Shown in pieces: positions 34,233 to 43,412 of a stretch of DNA of 64,000 nt. Source of the DNA: Flavobacterium sp. (GTDB lineage Bacteria; Bacteroidota; Bacteroidia; Flavobacteriales; Flavobacteriaceae); assembly GCF_027484205.1 (NCBI RefSeq), contig NZ_JAIXUB010000013.1, forward strand, positions 310,001-374,000, read 5' to 3'. The translations under genes and the position numbers were made by a program. Within the stretch, counting starts at the first letter, position 1. Each line of letters begins with the position of its first letter. The notes under the pieces are model-generated. The model saw only the letters and a list, made by a program, of their open reading frames with translations. It did no database searches and was not told the DNA's origin.

Positions 34233-35087
34233 ATGAATTACATAAAACATCTTACTGGTTTCTTTGAGAAAGTAGCCATTGATAAAACGCTAAATCCAAC
34301 ACACGTAAGCCTATACATTGCCTTGTTTCAATTTTGGAACTGCAATCGTTTTAAAAATCCAATCAGCATCAATCGCGATGAGGTAATGCGAATTAGTAAA
34401 ATCAGTTCCAAAGCAACCTATCATAAATGTCTGAAGAACTTGCATAGTTTGGGGTACATCAATTACGAACCATCCTACAATCCGTTTAAAGGAAGTCACG
34501 TCATATTATTCAATTTTTCAGAAGATTTAAAACCGTTGCCAAAATCCGAAAGAAAACCAAAAAATGAACCACTTATTGAACTTGTTTCTGAACAAGCTTT
34601 GAACAAGTCTTGTACTAGTAGTGAAACAGGTACTGAACAAGCAGTAGTACCTTCTATAAACTATATAAACAATACAAACATTTTAAACGATAAAAACGTT
34701 TCAAACTTGGAAAAGCACACAAAATATTTTGAAGAAATAAATAATTCAGTTTTAAAAAATGAAATTGAAGAAGAGAAAGAAAAAAAGTTGCGCGAAAAAA
34801 AGAAAGATGAATTTGTCACTTCGAGCGAAGTCGAGAAACCAACAATCGAAATAGTAAAAACCTATTTCCAAGAAAACAGCTTTCCAGAACAAGAAGCTCA
34901 AAAATTCTTCAACTACTTCAAAAGTGTCGGTTGGTTAGTCGGTGGCAAAACACCAATGATCGATTGGCAAGCAGCAGCACAAAATTGGATGATTAACGCA
35001 CCAAAATTCATTTCAAATGCAGAAAAACCCAACAGAGCAAGACAACTCAAAACAACAATCGACAAAGATTATTCAGAGCCTTTATAG
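34233..35087 (+). CDS. DnaT/replication-initiator-like winged-helix protein
   Basis: 284 residues. N-terminal winged-helix half (THVSLYIALFQFWNCNRFKN, EVMRISKISSKATYHKCLKN), a low-complexity charged linker, and a C-terminal part with YFQENSFPEQEAQKFFNYFK and the tryptophan pattern WQAAAQNWMI, like primosome (DnaT/DnaD-like) proteins. It overlaps the ATPase gene by 71 nt. The two resemble the loader pair of mobile-element replication. A REP-like repeat is embedded in its coding sequence at 34814-34837 (VTSSEVEKP). Confidence 0.55.
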   Translation: MNYIKHLTGFFEKVAIDKTLNPTHVSLYIALFQFWNCNRFKNPISINRDEVMRISKISSKATYHKCLKNLHSLGYINYEPSYNPFKGSHVILFNFSEDLKPLPKSERKPKNEPLIELVSEQALNKSCTSSETGTEQAVVPSINYINNTNILNDKNVSNLEKHTKYFEEINNSVLKNEIEEEKEKKLREKKKDEFVTSSEVEKPTIEIVKTYFQENSFPEQEAQKFFNYFKSVGWLVGGKTPMIDWQAAAQNWMINAPKFISNAEKPNRARQLKTTIDKDYSEPL

Positions 35088-35682
35088 CTATGATGAGGTC
35101 ATTACTTGGTTAGAAAATAAAGGAGTTGAACTATACGGCAATCATTTCAAAATAATAGAAACCGATTACCCAATCGTTTACAAACTAATTGCCTATTTCT
35201 TAAAAGACGAACCAACATGTTTTCAATATGGAATAAACCTCAACAAAGGAATATTATTAACTGGGCCAATTGGCTGCGGAAAAACCTCATTGATGAATTT
35301 AATGAAGTATCTAACAGCCACAGAACATAAGTTTTTCGTAAAACCGTGTCGAGACATCAGTTTTGAATTTATCCAGGACGGCTACCAAATCATTCACAAA
35401 TACAGCATCGGTAAACTATACCAATCCGAACCAAGAACCTACTGCTTTGACGATTTAGGAACAGAAAACAATCTAAAATATTTCGGCAACGAATGCAATG
35501 TCATGGCAGAAATTCTATTAAGCAGATATGATCTATTCATTTCAAAAAAACTACAAACCCACATAACCACAAACCTATCCGCCACAGAAATAGAAAAACA
35601 CTACGGCAACCGAGTCAGAAGCCGATTACGTCAAATGGTAAACCTAATAGCATACGATAAATCAACACCAGATAAGAGATAA
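35017..35682 (+). CDS. DnaC-like AAA ATPase (helicase-loader type)
   Basis: 221 residues. Walker A GPIGCGKTSLMN, Walker B YCFDDLGTE, sensor-1 type ITTNLS and arginine finger region YGNRVRSRLRQM. This is the DnaC/IstB-like pattern. The first part overlaps the upstream gene in another frame; ATG 35089 (MRS is absent there) is not better, so the long start is kept with doubt. Expected to load a helicase for element replication. Confidence 0.7.
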   Translation: MQKNPTEQDNSKQQSTKIIQSLYSYDEVITWLENKGVELYGNHFKIIETDYPIVYKLIAYFLKDEPTCFQYGINLNKGILLTGPIGCGKTSLMNLMKYLTATEHKFFVKPCRDISFEFIQDGYQIIHKYSIGKLYQSEPRTYCFDDLGTENNLKYFGNECNVMAEILLSRYDLFISKKLQTHITTNLSATEIEKHYGNRVRSRLRQMVNLIAYDKSTPDKR

Positions 35683-35686
35683 AAAT

Positions 35687-35751
35687 TGTCACACTGAGCG
35701 CAGTCGAAGTGCTTTGCGACTTTGTGCTGTCATCCTGAGCTTGTCGAAGGG
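35687..35751. repeat. Pair of REP-like elements
   Basis: Two variants, TGTCACACTGAGCGCAGTCG (within 35687-35710) and TGTCATCCTGAGCTTGTCGA (within 35728-35751), separated by GCTTTGCG repeats. Same family as 17858-17881. Typical intergenic repeats of Flavobacteria. Confidence 0.7.
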
Positions 35752-35783
35752 CTTTGCGTTCTTTGCGGTTAAAAATAAATAAA

Positions 35784-36404
35784 ATGAACACAATAACCAA
35801 CTTCTGGAACTACTTCCAACAAAACAACTTCGTATTCCTACTCCTAAACGAAATCCCGAAAGACGAACTAAAAACTCACCTCGACAAACTACTCGAGATT
35901 TTACATCAATACAACAAAGACCTAGACCTCATCATCAAAAATAAAAAAAACGGTGCAGAGTTAATAATAACCGCAAACGGAAATCCCTATCTTTTCAAAG
36001 AAGTAGAACTACTAGCCCATCATGCACCAGTTATAGATCGTTGGAAAATAACTGCATTCCTCCAACCCGAAACCAAACTAACCAAATACGAAATCGGCAC
36101 CGACAAACCTTTAGATTATTACGGCATCACATTACTAATAAGCGAAATGTACTTCATCCCATTAGAAAATCCAAACAAACCTACAGATTTAGGTATTAAA
36201 GTACTACTAAAAAACTACATCGTCCATAAAGACAACCCAAGACTTCGAGAAGCGGTTTATGTGCATATCGAACATTTAATTGGTGAAAAAGCATTTGCTA
36301 ATGATATAGCATTTATTAAGATTGGACAATTAGAAGGAGATGATGAAAACCAAATTGAATTATACAATTTAAAATCCTATATAGACATTGAAATGGAAAA
36401 TTAA
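35784..36404 (+). CDS. Hypothetical protein, 206 aa
   Basis: From ATG 35784 (MNTITNFWNYFQQNNF). No domain recognised. N half is helical (LKTHLDKLLEILHQYNKDLD), then 'GAELIITANGNPYLFKEVELLAHHAPVIDRWKI' style strands and an acidic end. The whole looks like a small cytoplasmic protein of the island; its codon pattern matches the neighbours. Start at 35754 rejected because it reads into the REP region. Confidence 0.55.
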   Translation: MNTITNFWNYFQQNNFVFLLLNEIPKDELKTHLDKLLEILHQYNKDLDLIIKNKKNGAELIITANGNPYLFKEVELLAHHAPVIDRWKITAFLQPETKLTKYEIGTDKPLDYYGITLLISEMYFIPLENPNKPTDLGIKVLLKNYIVHKDNPRLREAVYVHIEHLIGEKAFANDIAFIKIGQLEGDDENQIELYNLKSYIDIEMEN

Positions 36405-36555
36405 CTTTCGGCAATAAATCCAATTTACTGCCAAAACTTAATAAATATACCATTCGCAAGATACTGCACAATTGTGTCCCAATTATTTACCAAATTTGGG
36501 ACAAAAAAATAAATTAACTTTCGGCAATAAAACTATTTTACTGCCAAAACTTAAT
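36401..36555. promoter_or_regulatory. Duplicated operator-like repeats before the AbiE genes
   Basis: Two near-identical ~42-nt units (36401-36442 and 36514-36555): TTAACTTTCGGCAATAAA ... TTTACTGCCAAAACTTAA, each containing the inverted pair GGCAATAAA/TTTACTGCC. Between them is a further dyad GTCCCAA...TTGGGAC (36476-36502). AbiEi-type antitoxins repress their own promoters by binding repeats, so these are the likely operators. Confidence 0.6.
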
Positions 36556-36598
36556 CTTTAAAATAAAAGTAGTACCTTTCACAAAATTTAAAACGAAA

Positions 36599-37330
36599 GT
36601 GACAAAAACGATAGAAAATACAATTCCGAGTTACTTCAAATCTATAAACCAAATTTCTAGAGAAAAACTAGGTAGCTTAATCAAAGAAGACTTTCCGGAA
36701 CTTTCGGAGGGCACAATTACCGTTTACCTATCTAAACTGAAAAAAGCCGGAATAATCAATAATCCGGAAAGAGGTATTTATTCCATTACAGACAAACAAA
36801 TCTTCACTCCGGAAATAAATCAAAATTTAAAAAAGGTTTACAACAAAATCCACAAAGAATTTCCATTTATTGATGTGTGTGTATGGAATACTAAATGGTT
36901 AAACGACTTAATGCGACACCAACCATTTAAAAATTACACTATCATAGAAGTTGAAAAAGAAGCAGAGGAACAAATATTTAATGCAATTAGCGAATGGAAT
37001 AAAAATGTATATTTCAATCCAAATGAAGAAATATTAGAACGCTATATAAGTTCAAATATGGAAGAAGTAACCATCATTAAAAATTTAGTAACCGAAGCTC
37101 CAACAAGTAAAAACAATAAAATAAAAATTCCAACACTCGAAAAAGTATTGGTAGACATAATTATCGACAAAGAACTTTTTGCTGCCCAACAAGGAGAACT
37201 CGATTTTATTTACCAATCCGCTTTCAAAAAATACGCAATAAATACCGCAAAAATGAAACGGTATGCCATCCGAAGAAACAAAGAAAGTGAATTAGAAAAA
37301 ATAATAAATAAAATCTGGGCCAATGATTAA
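36599..37330 (+). CDS. AbiEi-type antitoxin (DUF6577-like)
   Basis: 243 residues, GTG start. N-terminal winged helix (PELSEGTITVYLSKLKKAGI) followed by an AbiEi-like C-terminal domain. Overlaps the toxin gene by 8 nt, the usual order in AbiE type IV toxin-antitoxin systems, where the antitoxin is a transcriptional repressor that opposes toxin action without binding it. Confidence 0.75.
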   Translation: MTKTIENTIPSYFKSINQISREKLGSLIKEDFPELSEGTITVYLSKLKKAGIINNPERGIYSITDKQIFTPEINQNLKKVYNKIHKEFPFIDVCVWNTKWLNDLMRHQPFKNYTIIEVEKEAEEQIFNAISEWNKNVYFNPNEEILERYISSNMEEVTIIKNLVTEAPTSKNNKIKIPTLEKVLVDIIIDKELFAAQQGELDFIYQSAFKKYAINTAKMKRYAIRRNKESELEKIINKIWAND

Positions 37331-38363
37331 CAGCGAAACCCATACTATCGATTGGATTCTTAACTTAAAAAACAAGTTAGGAAGACGCATCGATCCCAAA
37401 TTAATTGAAAAAGTAATTTGGGCGTTAACGCTATTGGAACAATTAAAAATAAACGGATTAAACTTTACATTCAAAGGCGGAACGGCTTTATTATTGGCAA
37501 CCGAAAAACCAAAACGATTTTCAATTGACATCGACATAATAACAGAACATTCCGAAAAAGAAATAATAGCCGTACTACAAAAAACAGTTGAGGAAAACAT
37601 ATTTTTGAGTTGGGAAGACGACAACAACCGTAAACACACACCAGATGCTCCAATAGGACATTTTAAAGCGTATTACAAAAGCGTTGTAGATGGAAATATA
37701 GAACCAATATTATTAGACCTACTCTATACAACAAATCCATATCCCGAAGTTCGCGAACTGCCAATAAAACACCCTTGGTTATCAACATCAAAAGAAGAAA
37801 TCATAATTACAATGCCAACTTTTGACGCTATTTTGGGCGACAAATTAACAGCATTTGCACCACAAACAACCGGAATACTATACAGCAAAAACCGTCCAGT
37901 AGAAATCATAAAACAGCTATACGATATTGCATTCCTATTCGACAATATAACCAATTTAGAAATCGTCAGAAGCAGTTACAACAAAGTAGTTCAAGAAGAA
38001 ATCGGTTTCCGAAAATTAGACCTAACAGCAAAAGAAGTATTGGAAGATACTTGGAATGCCTGTTATACCTTAGCAGAAAGAGATACAAAATCAGAAGATT
38101 TCAATCATTTACAACTAGGTATTCGAAATTTTACCAACTTCACAATTGACCGTTTTAGCATTGATGAAGCAATAACCGCAGCGGCTAAAGTCGCTTACCT
38201 AACCAAGCTAATACAATCCGAAAAGGCAATAAAACTCGAAAGATTTAAAAACCCATTAGAAATAAAAGATTGGCTAATCGAAGACCAGAAATACAACAAA
38301 CTAAACAAATTAAAAAAGAATAATCCGGAAGCTTTTTACTATTGGTATAATGCATATAATTAA
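37323..38363 (+). CDS. AbiEii/AbiGii-type nucleotidyltransferase toxin
   Basis: 346 residues. TFKGGTALLLA and RFSIDIDII are the GSx10DxD-type nucleotidyltransferase motifs of AbiEii; IMPTFDAILGDKLTAFAPQT is also typical of the family. Probable growth-arrest toxin acting as phage defence by NTP transfer. Confidence 0.82.
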   Translation: MINSETHTIDWILNLKNKLGRRIDPKLIEKVIWALTLLEQLKINGLNFTFKGGTALLLATEKPKRFSIDIDIITEHSEKEIIAVLQKTVEENIFLSWEDDNNRKHTPDAPIGHFKAYYKSVVDGNIEPILLDLLYTTNPYPEVRELPIKHPWLSTSKEEIIITMPTFDAILGDKLTAFAPQTTGILYSKNRPVEIIKQLYDIAFLFDNITNLEIVRSSYNKVVQEEIGFRKLDLTAKEVLEDTWNACYTLAERDTKSEDFNHLQLGIRNFTNFTIDRFSIDEAITAAAKVAYLTKLIQSEKAIKLERFKNPLEIKDWLIEDQKYNKLNKLKKNNPEAFYYWYNAYN

Positions 38364-38462
38364 TACAAAACACAAAAACACTTTGAATAGCTCCAGTTAA
38401 AGAAAAATTGAATTTAAAAAAACTAACGCTGTAAATAAAATTAAATAAATTAAACAATTGTT

Positions 38463-40346
38463 ATGGGTAAACCTTTTAAAAAAGAATTACAATCTATAAA
38501 GGAAATATATGAATGGGCTTGTAGTTTAGAAATTTCTGAACTTAAAACACAAATAGAGAAATTTGAGCAAAATCCTTTATTAATAATTGGATCGGGTGGT
38601 TCTTTAAGTGCCTGCTATTTTGCATCAAAATTACATCAGTCTAGAGGACAAATTGCAAAAGCAATTACTCCATTAGAATTATTTTATTCAAAAAACATTA
38701 TAGATAAATGTTCTTTACTTTTTCTCAGTGCTAGCGGAAGAAATACTGATATTTTGACATCTTTTAAAAACGCTATAATTGAAAATCCAAAAAGCTTACA
38801 TGGCATTACCTTAGCAAACAGTACACCTTTAAATAAATTAAGTTTAAAATTAGGTATAGATTCAATTATTGAATTTAAAAATCCTATCGGAAAAGATGGT
38901 TTTTTAGCAACTAACTCTTTAATAGCTTTTTTTATTTTGTTAAATAGAGCATATGGGTATGAAGTTGACAACGAAATGATTATAGTTGATGAAAAATTTA
39001 ATATTGATTTAAAAGATTTTATAGAGAAAATCCATAAAGACTATACTTTTAAGGTTCTTTATGCTGATTGGAGTTTACCAGTAGCAATAGATATTGAGTC
39101 TAAATTTTCTGAGGCAGCATTGGGTAACATTCTCTTATCAGACTACAGGAATTTTGGACATGGTAGACATAACTGGCTTGATAAAAGAACTTTCTCGACG
39201 GCTATCATTGCTTTAATTACACCACAAGATAAAGAACTAGCAGAAAAAACTTTAGCTCTAATACCTTCTAATATTCCTATTCTCAGAATTGAAACGACAA
39301 AATCAGATTCATTGAGTTCTCTAAATTTATTGATAAAATCTTTTTATTTGACTGACTTAATGGGTGATATTCAAAGTATAGATCCAGGCAGACCAGGAGT
39401 TCCAGATTATGGTTCCAAATTATATCATTTAAATTATTTTAAATTGCTAAATGCAAATAATAAAAAGAATGATAAAGTCGCCATTCAAAAAAAATTAGGA
39501 AATAAATCTTTTTTTAGTCTTGATGAAAGCGATAAAAATATATGGATAAAAGCATCAAATAATTATAAGACTAAAATAAATAAACAAAAATTTAATTCAA
39601 TAGTTTTTGATTATGATGGGACTTTATGTCACGCTGTTGACCGATATACCGGTTTAAAAGAAGATATGGGAAATAAGATTAATCTATTGCTAGAAAATAA
39701 TATAATTGTTGGAGTAGCAACAGGTAGAGGAAAATCAATTAGAACAGATTTACAAAGAGTTATCAAAAAAGAATTCTGGAATAAAGTTATTATTGGATAT
39801 TATAATGGTGGTGAAATAGGTTTTTTAAATGACAATAACATCCCGTCAAAAACCTTTTCTAAAAATCCCATACTTGAATTTATTGAATGTCAATTAATAG
39901 AAAAATACAAAGATGAAATTGCTACTAAACATAAAAAAACTCAATTGACAATTGAATTAAAAAGGAACACTACTGATGAATTTATTTCGGATGTTATTAA
40001 GTTTATTTATCTCCAAAATAAAAGTGGAATTCTTTGTGTTCAATCTGATCATTCTATTGATGTTATAGTTAGACCAGATGTATCAAAACTAAATGTTCTA
40101 GAATTTATTCAGAGCAAAACAAAGATGAATGGATATGAAATTTTATGTTTTGGAGATAAAGGTAATTTTCCTGGTAATGATTTTGAATTATTAAGTCATC
40201 CTTTTTCATTAAGTGTTGATGAAGTATCAATTGATAAAAATTCATGTTGGAATTTTGGAAATTCAATTGGTAAAAGTACTGATACAATGATGCATTATTT
40301 AGATATGATTGAAATATATAATAATTATTTTAAAATTAAATTATGA
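38463..40346 (+). CDS. SIS domain fused to HAD phosphatase
   Basis: 627 residues. Residues ~30-300: SIS (sugar isomerase) fold, with GSGGSLSACYFASKL, SASGRNTDIL, NPIGKDGF and FGHGRHNWLD, where sugar phosphates bind. Residues ~380-627: HAD/Cof-type phosphatase with FDYDGTLCHAVD (nucleophile D383, D385), VATGRGKSI and GDKGNFPGNDFEL. So the chain could isomerise or bind a sugar phosphate and hydrolyse it. First gene of a five-gene operon with 4-nt overlaps; the partner genes encode a PRTase-like protein, an ATPase, a CARF-like protein and a sugar kinase. Confidence 0.82.
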   Translation: MGKPFKKELQSIKEIYEWACSLEISELKTQIEKFEQNPLLIIGSGGSLSACYFASKLHQSRGQIAKAITPLELFYSKNIIDKCSLLFLSASGRNTDILTSFKNAIIENPKSLHGITLANSTPLNKLSLKLGIDSIIEFKNPIGKDGFLATNSLIAFFILLNRAYGYEVDNEMIIVDEKFNIDLKDFIEKIHKDYTFKVLYADWSLPVAIDIESKFSEAALGNILLSDYRNFGHGRHNWLDKRTFSTAIIALITPQDKELAEKTLALIPSNIPILRIETTKSDSLSSLNLLIKSFYLTDLMGDIQSIDPGRPGVPDYGSKLYHLNYFKLLNANNKKNDKVAIQKKLGNKSFFSLDESDKNIWIKASNNYKTKINKQKFNSIVFDYDGTLCHAVDRYTGLKEDMGNKINLLLENNIIVGVATGRGKSIRTDLQRVIKKEFWNKVIIGYYNGGEIGFLNDNNIPSKTFSKNPILEFIECQLIEKYKDEIATKHKKTQLTIELKRNTTDEFISDVIKFIYLQNKSGILCVQSDHSIDVIVRPDVSKLNVLEFIQSKTKMNGYEILCFGDKGNFPGNDFELLSHPFSLSVDEVSIDKNSCWNFGNSIGKSTDTMMHYLDMIEIYNNYFKIKL

Positions 40347-41473
40347 GAGATGATGTTGTAAAAGCTTTACTTGAAAAGGTAATAAGTAGTATAGATGAAA
40401 TTGATGAAGATATGACTCAATCATATATTAAGTATTTTCAAGCATTAGCACGTTATAAATATGATAATTATCAACAATATTCAGCTGGTTTAAGATTTAT
40501 TGAAACATTAGCGATTTGGTTAGAGCAATTTGACTCAATAGATAAAAAAATTGCATTAGATTTTATTATGAACCGTATAGTCTACATCTCATCTTCAGAG
40601 ATTAATTTAATAGCTGAATCATGTTTTATTGACAAACTACAGTATATCTTAATCAAGATTACAGCTATAAAAATTAATGTTCCAGAGTACAAGTTAAAGC
40701 ATATCGAAAAATCTAATGAATATGAGGTTTTAAAAAGACAATCACTATTTTGTGGTTTAAGTGATGGAGCTAGACTAGATATATTCCGTAGAGCAAATAC
40801 TGGCATTTTAACTCACGAACAAATTTATTTGACTTATGAATTATCAGAACAAAGAGTTTCAAAAATGAAAGATGAATTAATTGAAGATTTAAATAATAGA
40901 TTTAAACTTGAATTGAACAAAGATTCTGAACAAGCTAAATTTAAAACTCTTTTTTTAATAGACGATTTTTCTGCTAGTGGGACTTCTTATTTAAAACAAA
41001 ATGATAAAGGAGAACTAAAAGGTAAAATTGCTGGATTATATAAAGATTTATATGATCCCAGTAAAACTATTTATGATTCCGCTTTTGATAAGAAAAATTT
41101 AAAAATTTATATCATATTATATATTTGTTCAACACAAGCAAAAATAACTATTGAAAGTAATTTTGATAAGTTATTTGAGACATATAATCATAAGCCTGAG
41201 CTAATCATAATGCATGAATTAGATGAACAATATCAGATTAAGAACCATGAAGGTATTTTTGATATATGTAAAAAAGAGAAGTATTATGATAAAGAACTGA
41301 TTGAAGACAAGCATACTCAAAAGAACATTCAACTTGGTTTTAGTGATTGTGCACTTCCATTAATACTAGAGCATAACACACCCAACAATTCTGTTCCTCT
41401 TTTATGGACATATGATTATTCAGATATTTTTAAAGGATTATTTCCTAGAATCCCAAGACATCGTGTATTATGA
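40343..41473 (+). CDS. Phosphoribosyltransferase-like conflict protein (PRTase-CE-like)
   Basis: 376 residues. The signature FLIDDFSASGTSY (~residues 203-215) is the PRPP-binding loop (two Asp, then S/G-T) of type I phosphoribosyltransferases. The first ~180 residues are helical with a helix-turn-helix-like stretch (LTYELSEQRVSKMKDEL). It overlaps both neighbours by 4 nt (ATGA). I recall a Pfam family of PRTase-like domains proposed for conflict systems by comparative genomics; match to it should be tested. Product or substrate unknown. Confidence 0.65.
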   Translation: MRDDVVKALLEKVISSIDEIDEDMTQSYIKYFQALARYKYDNYQQYSAGLRFIETLAIWLEQFDSIDKKIALDFIMNRIVYISSSEINLIAESCFIDKLQYILIKITAIKINVPEYKLKHIEKSNEYEVLKRQSLFCGLSDGARLDIFRRANTGILTHEQIYLTYELSEQRVSKMKDELIEDLNNRFKLELNKDSEQAKFKTLFLIDDFSASGTSYLKQNDKGELKGKIAGLYKDLYDPSKTIYDSAFDKKNLKIYIILYICSTQAKITIESNFDKLFETYNHKPELIIMHELDEQYQIKNHEGIFDICKKEKYYDKELIEDKHTQKNIQLGFSDCALPLILEHNTPNNSVPLLWTYDYSDIFKGLFPRIPRHRVL

Positions 41474-43410
41474 GAATAGATATTAATCCATTTTTTTCAA
41501 GACCTTCAGAAACAATTGGTGCTGATGACAAGTTTATACAACTATTCAGCCCAGATGTTCTTGATATTTTTGATGAGAAAAAACCACTTTGGGACATTGT
41601 AAATATTATTAGGAGTTCACCAGGAGGAGGCAAAACAACTTTATTGAGGTTATTTACTCCGGATATACTTTTACGGATAAAAAACAAACAAAAAGATGAG
41701 CTACACTTATTAGAAATATACAAAAAACTAAAATCATTGGGTGTTTATGATGATAAAGACAATCCTTTATTAATTTCTACACATATTCCTTTCACTAATG
41801 AATATTCAACATTGGAATATTTGAAAATTAATGATGCTGCAAAAAATCATTTATTTTTTTCATTATTAAATACAAGAATAATTTTATCAGTATTATATTC
41901 ATTTTGTAGAATTAAAGATTTAGAGTTTCCCGAAGATTTAGATAAATTAAATATCAATCAAAATCCAGCAATGACTGGATATAATCCTCTACGAAATATA
42001 AACAATGGAAAGGATATTTATGATTGGTGTTGTGAAAATGAAGAAAAAATTTGTAGCGATATTGATAATATTACTTTATCAGATAATCATGATGTAGATA
42101 AAGTAGTTGAATTATATTCTCTTCATCTATTTGATGGCAAGAATATTGTTTATGATGGAAATCCTATCAAAGAGAAAATTCTAATTATGTTAGATGATGT
42201 CCATAATTTAAGTCAAAAACAGAGGACTTCATTGATGAAAAATATAATAGATAGAAGGCCAATAGTGAATGTTTGGATTGCTGAAAGATTACAAGCTCTC
42301 ACAATGGAAGAAATAATTTCAGAAGGCAATATTATAAAGAGAGATTTTGTTTTTATTAATTTGGAACAATTTTGGAGTAAAGGAAATAAGTTTCAAAAGT
42401 TTGCTAGCTCTGTAGCAGAGAAACGCTTGTCAACAATTGCTGAAGGAGAATCCACAAATTTTTCATCGTATTTATCTGAGGTTATTGATAAAGATTTCAA
42501 TGAAACTGCTAAAAAAAATATTCAAACTATTAAAGGCAGGCTATATACAAACTTTAATAAGAAAAAGTATGAAAAATGGTTATTGACAAGAGAGGAATTT
42601 AACGGTAACGAAATTGAAACATTAGTAGAATGGAAAAGGTTAGAAATTTTAATTAACAGAGACCATGGAAACTCTCAGCAAGTTTTACAATTTGAAGAAT
42701 TATTAGATGAGAATTCACTAGAACATCAGGATGGTTCAGATATTGAAAATGCTGCTAGATTATTCCTTCACGATGAGTTTAAAATGCCTTACTATTATGG
42801 TATAGATAAAATAAGTAGACTATCTTCTTCTAACATTGAACAATTTTTAAATATTTCAGGAAAATTATTTGAAGCAATAAGTCTGAATCAATTAAAGAAA
42901 ATTTCACAAAGCAATAGTAATCCAGTATCTATTTCACCAAAAAAACAGGATCAATTGATTAAAAAACTAACAGACGAAAAATGGAAAGAAATGGATATTA
43001 GAGTTCCAAATTCTACTCAGATTAAAGTTTTTCTTGATAATATTGGTTTGTTTTGTAGAGAACATACATATACTCCAAATGCATGGAATTCTCCTGGAAT
43101 AAACGGTATTGCACTAACTATGCAAGAACGAGATTTGCTTAAAAATAGAGCAATAAATGACCCAAAACATGCATTACATACTACAGCTAAGATAATTGCG
43201 ATATGTATTGCATATAATTTACTCGATTTTAGATTAAATTATAAAGTTCAAGGAAAAGAAGTTATGATTCTTTATTTAAATAGAATTTATTGTTCGAAAT
43301 ATGGTCTACCTCTAAATAATGGAAAATTTAAAGTCAAGAAATTAAATGATTTCAAAAAATTTTTAACTAAAGGGCAAGCAAATTCATTTAACAATACTTT
43401 AGACTTTTAA
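41470..43410 (+). CDS. ORC/Cdc6-like AAA ATPase of the PRTase system
   Basis: 646 residues. Walker A SSPGGGKTTLLRL (49-61), Walker B ILIMLDDVHNL (237-247), followed by a sensor-like NVWIAERLQAL. The N terminus (NPFFSRPSETIGADDKFIQL) and the C-terminal DNA/protein-binding extension resemble the ORC-CDC6-like STAND/AAA proteins of conflict systems. Likely the sensor or switch. Overlaps the PRTase gene by 4 nt and is 2 nt before the next gene. Confidence 0.65.
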   Translation: MRIDINPFFSRPSETIGADDKFIQLFSPDVLDIFDEKKPLWDIVNIIRSSPGGGKTTLLRLFTPDILLRIKNKQKDELHLLEIYKKLKSLGVYDDKDNPLLISTHIPFTNEYSTLEYLKINDAAKNHLFFSLLNTRIILSVLYSFCRIKDLEFPEDLDKLNINQNPAMTGYNPLRNINNGKDIYDWCCENEEKICSDIDNITLSDNHDVDKVVELYSLHLFDGKNIVYDGNPIKEKILIMLDDVHNLSQKQRTSLMKNIIDRRPIVNVWIAERLQALTMEEIISEGNIIKRDFVFINLEQFWSKGNKFQKFASSVAEKRLSTIAEGESTNFSSYLSEVIDKDFNETAKKNIQTIKGRLYTNFNKKKYEKWLLTREEFNGNEIETLVEWKRLEILINRDHGNSQQVLQFEELLDENSLEHQDGSDIENAARLFLHDEFKMPYYYGIDKISRLSSSNIEQFLNISGKLFEAISLNQLKKISQSNSNPVSISPKKQDQLIKKLTDEKWKEMDIRVPNSTQIKVFLDNIGLFCREHTYTPNAWNSPGINGIALTMQERDLLKNRAINDPKHALHTTAKIIAICIAYNLLDFRLNYKVQGKEVMILYLNRIYCSKYGLPLNNGKFKVKKLNDFKKFLTKGQANSFNNTLDF

Positions 43411-43412
43411 TT

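Noticed and set aside
32755..36404. Complete conjugation or mobilisation module
   Set aside because: RteC, excisionase-like and loader-like genes are present, but no relaxase or Tra genes are seen.
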